Shown here one piece after another: positions 61,806 through 64,000 of a DNA stretch of 64,000 bases (position 1 is the stretch's first letter; every line of letters starts with the position of its first letter). The notes under the pieces were generated by a model. The model worked only from the letters and a program-made list of their open reading frames with translations. It was not told the origin of the DNA and ran no database searches. The translations under genes and the position numbers were made by a program. Origin of the DNA: Arthrobacter sp. OY3WO11 (GTDB lineage: Bacteria; Actinomycetota; Actinomycetes; Actinomycetales; Micrococcaceae); NCBI RefSeq assembly GCF_001641125.1, contig NZ_LWLP01000001.1, positions 442,156 through 506,155 on the forward strand. Reading direction: 5' to 3'.

Positions 61806-62298
61806 CCCTTCCGGCATCACCTGGCAGCGCGTCTCGCCGAAATATGTCACGGTCAGGGTGGTGCAGTGGGCCTTGGGCAACCTCGCCACCGTGCTGGTCC
61901 TGTCCCTTCCGCTGGTGCTTGTCCTCGCGGGCGTGTGGGCCTGGCCGCCGCTGTGGCTGGCAGCTACAGTGCCCGCGGTGGCTTTGGTGGCGGCCCTTTG
62001 GCGGCTTGCCCTCATCCCACGGCAGGTCCGTGCCATCGGTTATGCCGAACGGGACGACGACCTCCTGATCAGGACCGGCATCTTCTTCCAGCGCACCATG
62101 GCCGTCCCCTACGGGCGCATGCAGTATGTGGACATCGGCGTGGGCCCGGTGGAGCGCGCACTGGGGCTGTGCACGCTTAAGCTCCACACCGCATCACCCG
62201 GAACCAACGCCCAGATCCCGGGCCTGCCCGCCGCAGAAGGCGCACGGCTGCGGGAGCAGCTGGCGGCGCGGGGCGAAGCCAGGCTGGCAGGGCTGTGA
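61786..62298 (+). CDS. PH (bPH2/YdbS-like) domain membrane protein
   Basis: 170 residues. Two N-terminal membrane helices (about 32-52 and 52-70) precede a bacterial PH domain: IGYAERDDDLLIRTGIFFQR, then VPYGRMQYVDI and GPVERALGLCTLKLHTASPG, which is the DUF304 (YdbS) signature. The start at 61786 (MRTEAIDPSG) overlaps the previous gene by 20 bases. Paired with a YdbT-like protein. Confidence 0.85.
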   Translation: MRTEAIDPSGITWQRVSPKYVTVRVVQWALGNLATVLVLSLPLVLVLAGVWAWPPLWLAATVPAVALVAALWRLALIPRQVRAIGYAERDDDLLIRTGIFFQRTMAVPYGRMQYVDIGVGPVERALGLCTLKLHTASPGTNAQIPGLPAAEGARLREQLAARGEARLAGL

Positions 62299-63908
62299 CT
62301 GCGGAGGAACCGCGTCCCGGGCCCGCCGCCTTCCCTGACGCAGGCGCTGCAGCGGCTGCTGCCCAGCCAGTCAATGCATCCCAGCCAACCAATGCATCCC
62401 AGCCAGGCAGCGCGTCCGACGGCGAGTGGCTGCGCGTGCACCCGGCGTCGCCCTTTATCCGCGGCTGGGTGGCCCTGGCCGCCATAGCCTTCTTCTTCGG
62501 CCGTGACTTCTTCGAACGCTCGCTGCAGGGCCGGCCGGTCTTCGAGGAAGAGCTCGCCGGGAGGGCTTCCTGGCTGCTGGCGGGCGGCGGAACGGTGCTG
62601 CTGGTCTCGGTGCTGGGCTTCCTCCTCACCTGGTACTTCACCAAATACCAGGTGTCCGGCGGCTACGTCAGGGTTAATACCGGGTTCCTTTTCCGGCAGC
62701 AGCGCCAGGCGAGGCTGGACCGGGTCCAGGCCATCGACATCGTGCAGCCCCTGCTGGCCCGGATCTTCGGCCTGGCCGAACTCAAGTTCGAGGTAGCCGA
62801 CGCAGGAGAGTCGGCGGTGCGGCTGGCCTACCTGAAGATCGACGACGCCCGGCAGCTGCGCGCCACCATCCTGGCCCGTGCCGCAGGGGTGGCCGTTGAC
62901 CCCGCCCACCCGGAGGAGCCCTCGCCCGAGGCGCCAGAATTCCAGGTCCTGTCAGTACCGCCGCAGCGCCTCGTCGGTTCCCTGCTGCTCAGCGAGCAGA
63001 GCTTCTTCGTGGTGGTGGGCGGTATTGCCTCCGTGGTTCTGGCGGCCGCCACGGACAGCCAGGCGTTCTACTTCTACCTCATTCCCGCGGCCCTGGGCCT
63101 GGCCGCCAGCTATTGGGGGCTGTTCAACAAGGGCTACAACTTCACCGCGGCCATCTCCCCGGACGGCATCCGGCTGCGCTACGGCCTGCTGGACACCCAG
63201 GCGCAGACCCTCCCGCCGGGGCGGATCCAGGCCCTGAAGGTCACCCAGCCGCCGCTGTGGCGTCCGCTGGGCTGGTACCGGATGCAGGTCAACGTGGCCG
63301 GCTACGGGGTTGTGGAGAACGCAGGGGAAGGCTCCGCCCGGACCACGCTCCTGCCCGTCGGCACGCTGGCAAACGTGATGGGCATGCTCGCCCTGGTGCT
63401 GCCGGACCCTGGAACCCCGCAGCCCGCCGTCGTCTTCGGTGCGGGGCTGACCGGCCTGGATTCCGACGGCGGATTCGTCACCACCCCGCGGAGGGTCCGC
63501 TGGCTCGCCCCCCTGGGCTGGCGGCGGAACGGGTTCGCGGCCACGGACACCGCCCTGCTGCTCCGCTCGGGGCGCTGGTGGCGGCAGCTTGTGGTGGTTC
63601 CGCACCAGCGCACGCAGTCAATGGCCCTGCACCAGGGCCCGGTGGCGCGCCGGTTCGGCGTTGCCGACCTGGTGCTCCACACCACCCCGGGCCCCGTTGT
63701 GCCGCGCCTGGCCCAGGCCGCTACGGAGGTGGCACTGGCCCTGTTCGACGAACAGGCCGCGCGCGCCCGGCTGGCCAGGAAGCGGCAAACAACCGAACAA
63801 TGGCTCCGGCAGGTGGTACCTGGTGCACCGGCGGCCGCCACCGAACCAGTGGCCGGGCCCCTGGAAACTCCAACTCCTCAACAACAGGAAGGCGGGCAGT
63901 ATGGGTAA
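62295..63908 (+). CDS. PH domain membrane protein (YdbT-like)
   Basis: 537 residues with two or more PH repeats: RVNTGFLFRQQRQARLDRVQ, then RYGLLDTQAQTLPPGRIQA and LLLRSGRWWRQLVVVPHQRT. Membrane helices lie near 55-75, 95-115, 235-260 and 260-285. Residues 15-40 contain a short coding repeat (NASQP units, DNA 62365-62404). Function unknown; YdbST pairs are often linked to envelope stress. GTGA overlap of 4 bases with the upstream gene. Confidence 0.85.
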   Translation: MTAEEPRPGPAAFPDAGAAAAAAQPVNASQPTNASQPGSASDGEWLRVHPASPFIRGWVALAAIAFFFGRDFFERSLQGRPVFEEELAGRASWLLAGGGTVLLVSVLGFLLTWYFTKYQVSGGYVRVNTGFLFRQQRQARLDRVQAIDIVQPLLARIFGLAELKFEVADAGESAVRLAYLKIDDARQLRATILARAAGVAVDPAHPEEPSPEAPEFQVLSVPPQRLVGSLLLSEQSFFVVVGGIASVVLAAATDSQAFYFYLIPAALGLAASYWGLFNKGYNFTAAISPDGIRLRYGLLDTQAQTLPPGRIQALKVTQPPLWRPLGWYRMQVNVAGYGVVENAGEGSARTTLLPVGTLANVMGMLALVLPDPGTPQPAVVFGAGLTGLDSDGGFVTTPRRVRWLAPLGWRRNGFAATDTALLLRSGRWWRQLVVVPHQRTQSMALHQGPVARRFGVADLVLHTTPGPVVPRLAQAATEVALALFDEQAARARLARKRQTTEQWLRQVVPGAPAAATEPVAGPLETPTPQQQEGGQYG

Positions 63909-64000
63909 GCCGGGACGCCTCGGCGTCGGAATCATCGGCGCGGGCAAAGTGGGGGCGGTCCTTGGCGCCGCCCTGCGCGCCGCGGAACACGCCGTCGTGG
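63901..64000 (+). CDS. Rossmann-fold protein, DUF2520-like (partial)
   Basis: Only the first 33 codons are in the window: MGKPGRLGVGIIGAGKVGAV, then LGAALRAAEHAVV. The GxGxxG Rossmann loop (GAGKVG) is present. In actinobacterial genomes the gene after the YdbT-like protein commonly encodes a DUF2520/F420-dependent oxidoreductase-like protein before panC, which this fits. It overlaps the previous gene by 8 bases. Confidence 0.7.
   Translation, partial: MGKPGRLGVGIIGAGKVGAVLGAALRAAEHAVV

Noticed and set aside
1..64000. tRNA, rRNA, CRISPR, prophage, riboswitch or intact insertion sequence
   Set aside because: No cloverleaf-like GTTCRA motif with a paired stem, repeat-spacer array, integrase or transposase was recognised in reading both strands. 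A covariance-model scan would be the decisive test.

Overview
The window is a gene-dense stretch of a high-GC actinobacterial chromosome, most like Arthrobacter/Pseudarthrobacter (Micrococcaceae). This rests on a mycothiol-dependent formaldehyde dehydrogenase, strong G/C bias at third codon positions, frequent GTG starts, short 4-base ATGA/GTGA overlaps, ANTAR, NERD and LapA-type proteins, and the order ftsH-folE-folP-folB-folK-DUF3180-PH-PH at the right end. The genus is an inference from protein recall and gene order. I see no rRNA, tRNA, CRISPR array, prophage or intact insertion sequence. The only element that looks mobile or repetitive is an imperfect 92-bp hairpin at 24071-24162.

Left part (1-7.1 kb): a mycothiol-linked formaldehyde oxidation pair (S-(hydroxymethyl)mycothiol dehydrogenase and an MBL-fold hydrolase) faces away from a catabolic unit of an MHS-type MFS transporter, a creatinase and an IclR regulator. 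Creatine breakdown gives sarcosine, whose oxidation releases formaldehyde, so the divergent pair makes biochemical sense. Two HAD/GDPD-type housekeeping genes and a small unknown follow.

7.1-24 kb: accessory and signalling genes. These include small hydrophilic proteins, a hybrid histidine kinase followed by a GGDEF-EAL protein and a separate EAL protein, a methyltransferase, two short-chain dehydrogenases, glycerate kinase behind a LacI-type operator, a DUF6766 gene remnant beside a DUF6328 gene, a GAF-ANTAR protein overlapping an SGNH hydrolase, and a divergent uracil permease / RutE-like pair. A recurring element (core TAAGCATGCTTA followed by an AT-rich -10-like stretch) lies upstream of many of the small and stress-type genes.

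24-35 kb: 2H phosphoesterase, phosphoglucomutase, NERD and DUF4190 proteins, an FAD oxidase, then a compact cluster: FadR-type regulator, MatC-like malonate carrier, CaiB/BaiF CoA-transferase and a fused AccD-AccA-type carboxyltransferase with no biotin carboxylase. I read it as a candidate non-canonical malonate (or related dicarboxylate) pathway and consider it the most interesting system here.

35-51 kb: LapA protein, small unknowns, amidase, rhodanese, prephenate dehydratase, diacylglycerol-kinase-like protein, serS, a frameshifted AbiEi/DUF559-type gene, a HAD and histidine phosphatase pair, a SatD-like HTH protein divergent from phosphoketolase, DUF429, and two esterases/hydrolases overlapping tail to tail.

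51-64 kb: conserved core genes. ppa, then a mostly co-directional run of dacB, zinc protease (DUF2342), tilS, hpt, ftsH, folE, folP, folB, folK, DUF3180, two PH-domain proteins and the start of a DUF2520-type Rossmann protein cut by the window edge.
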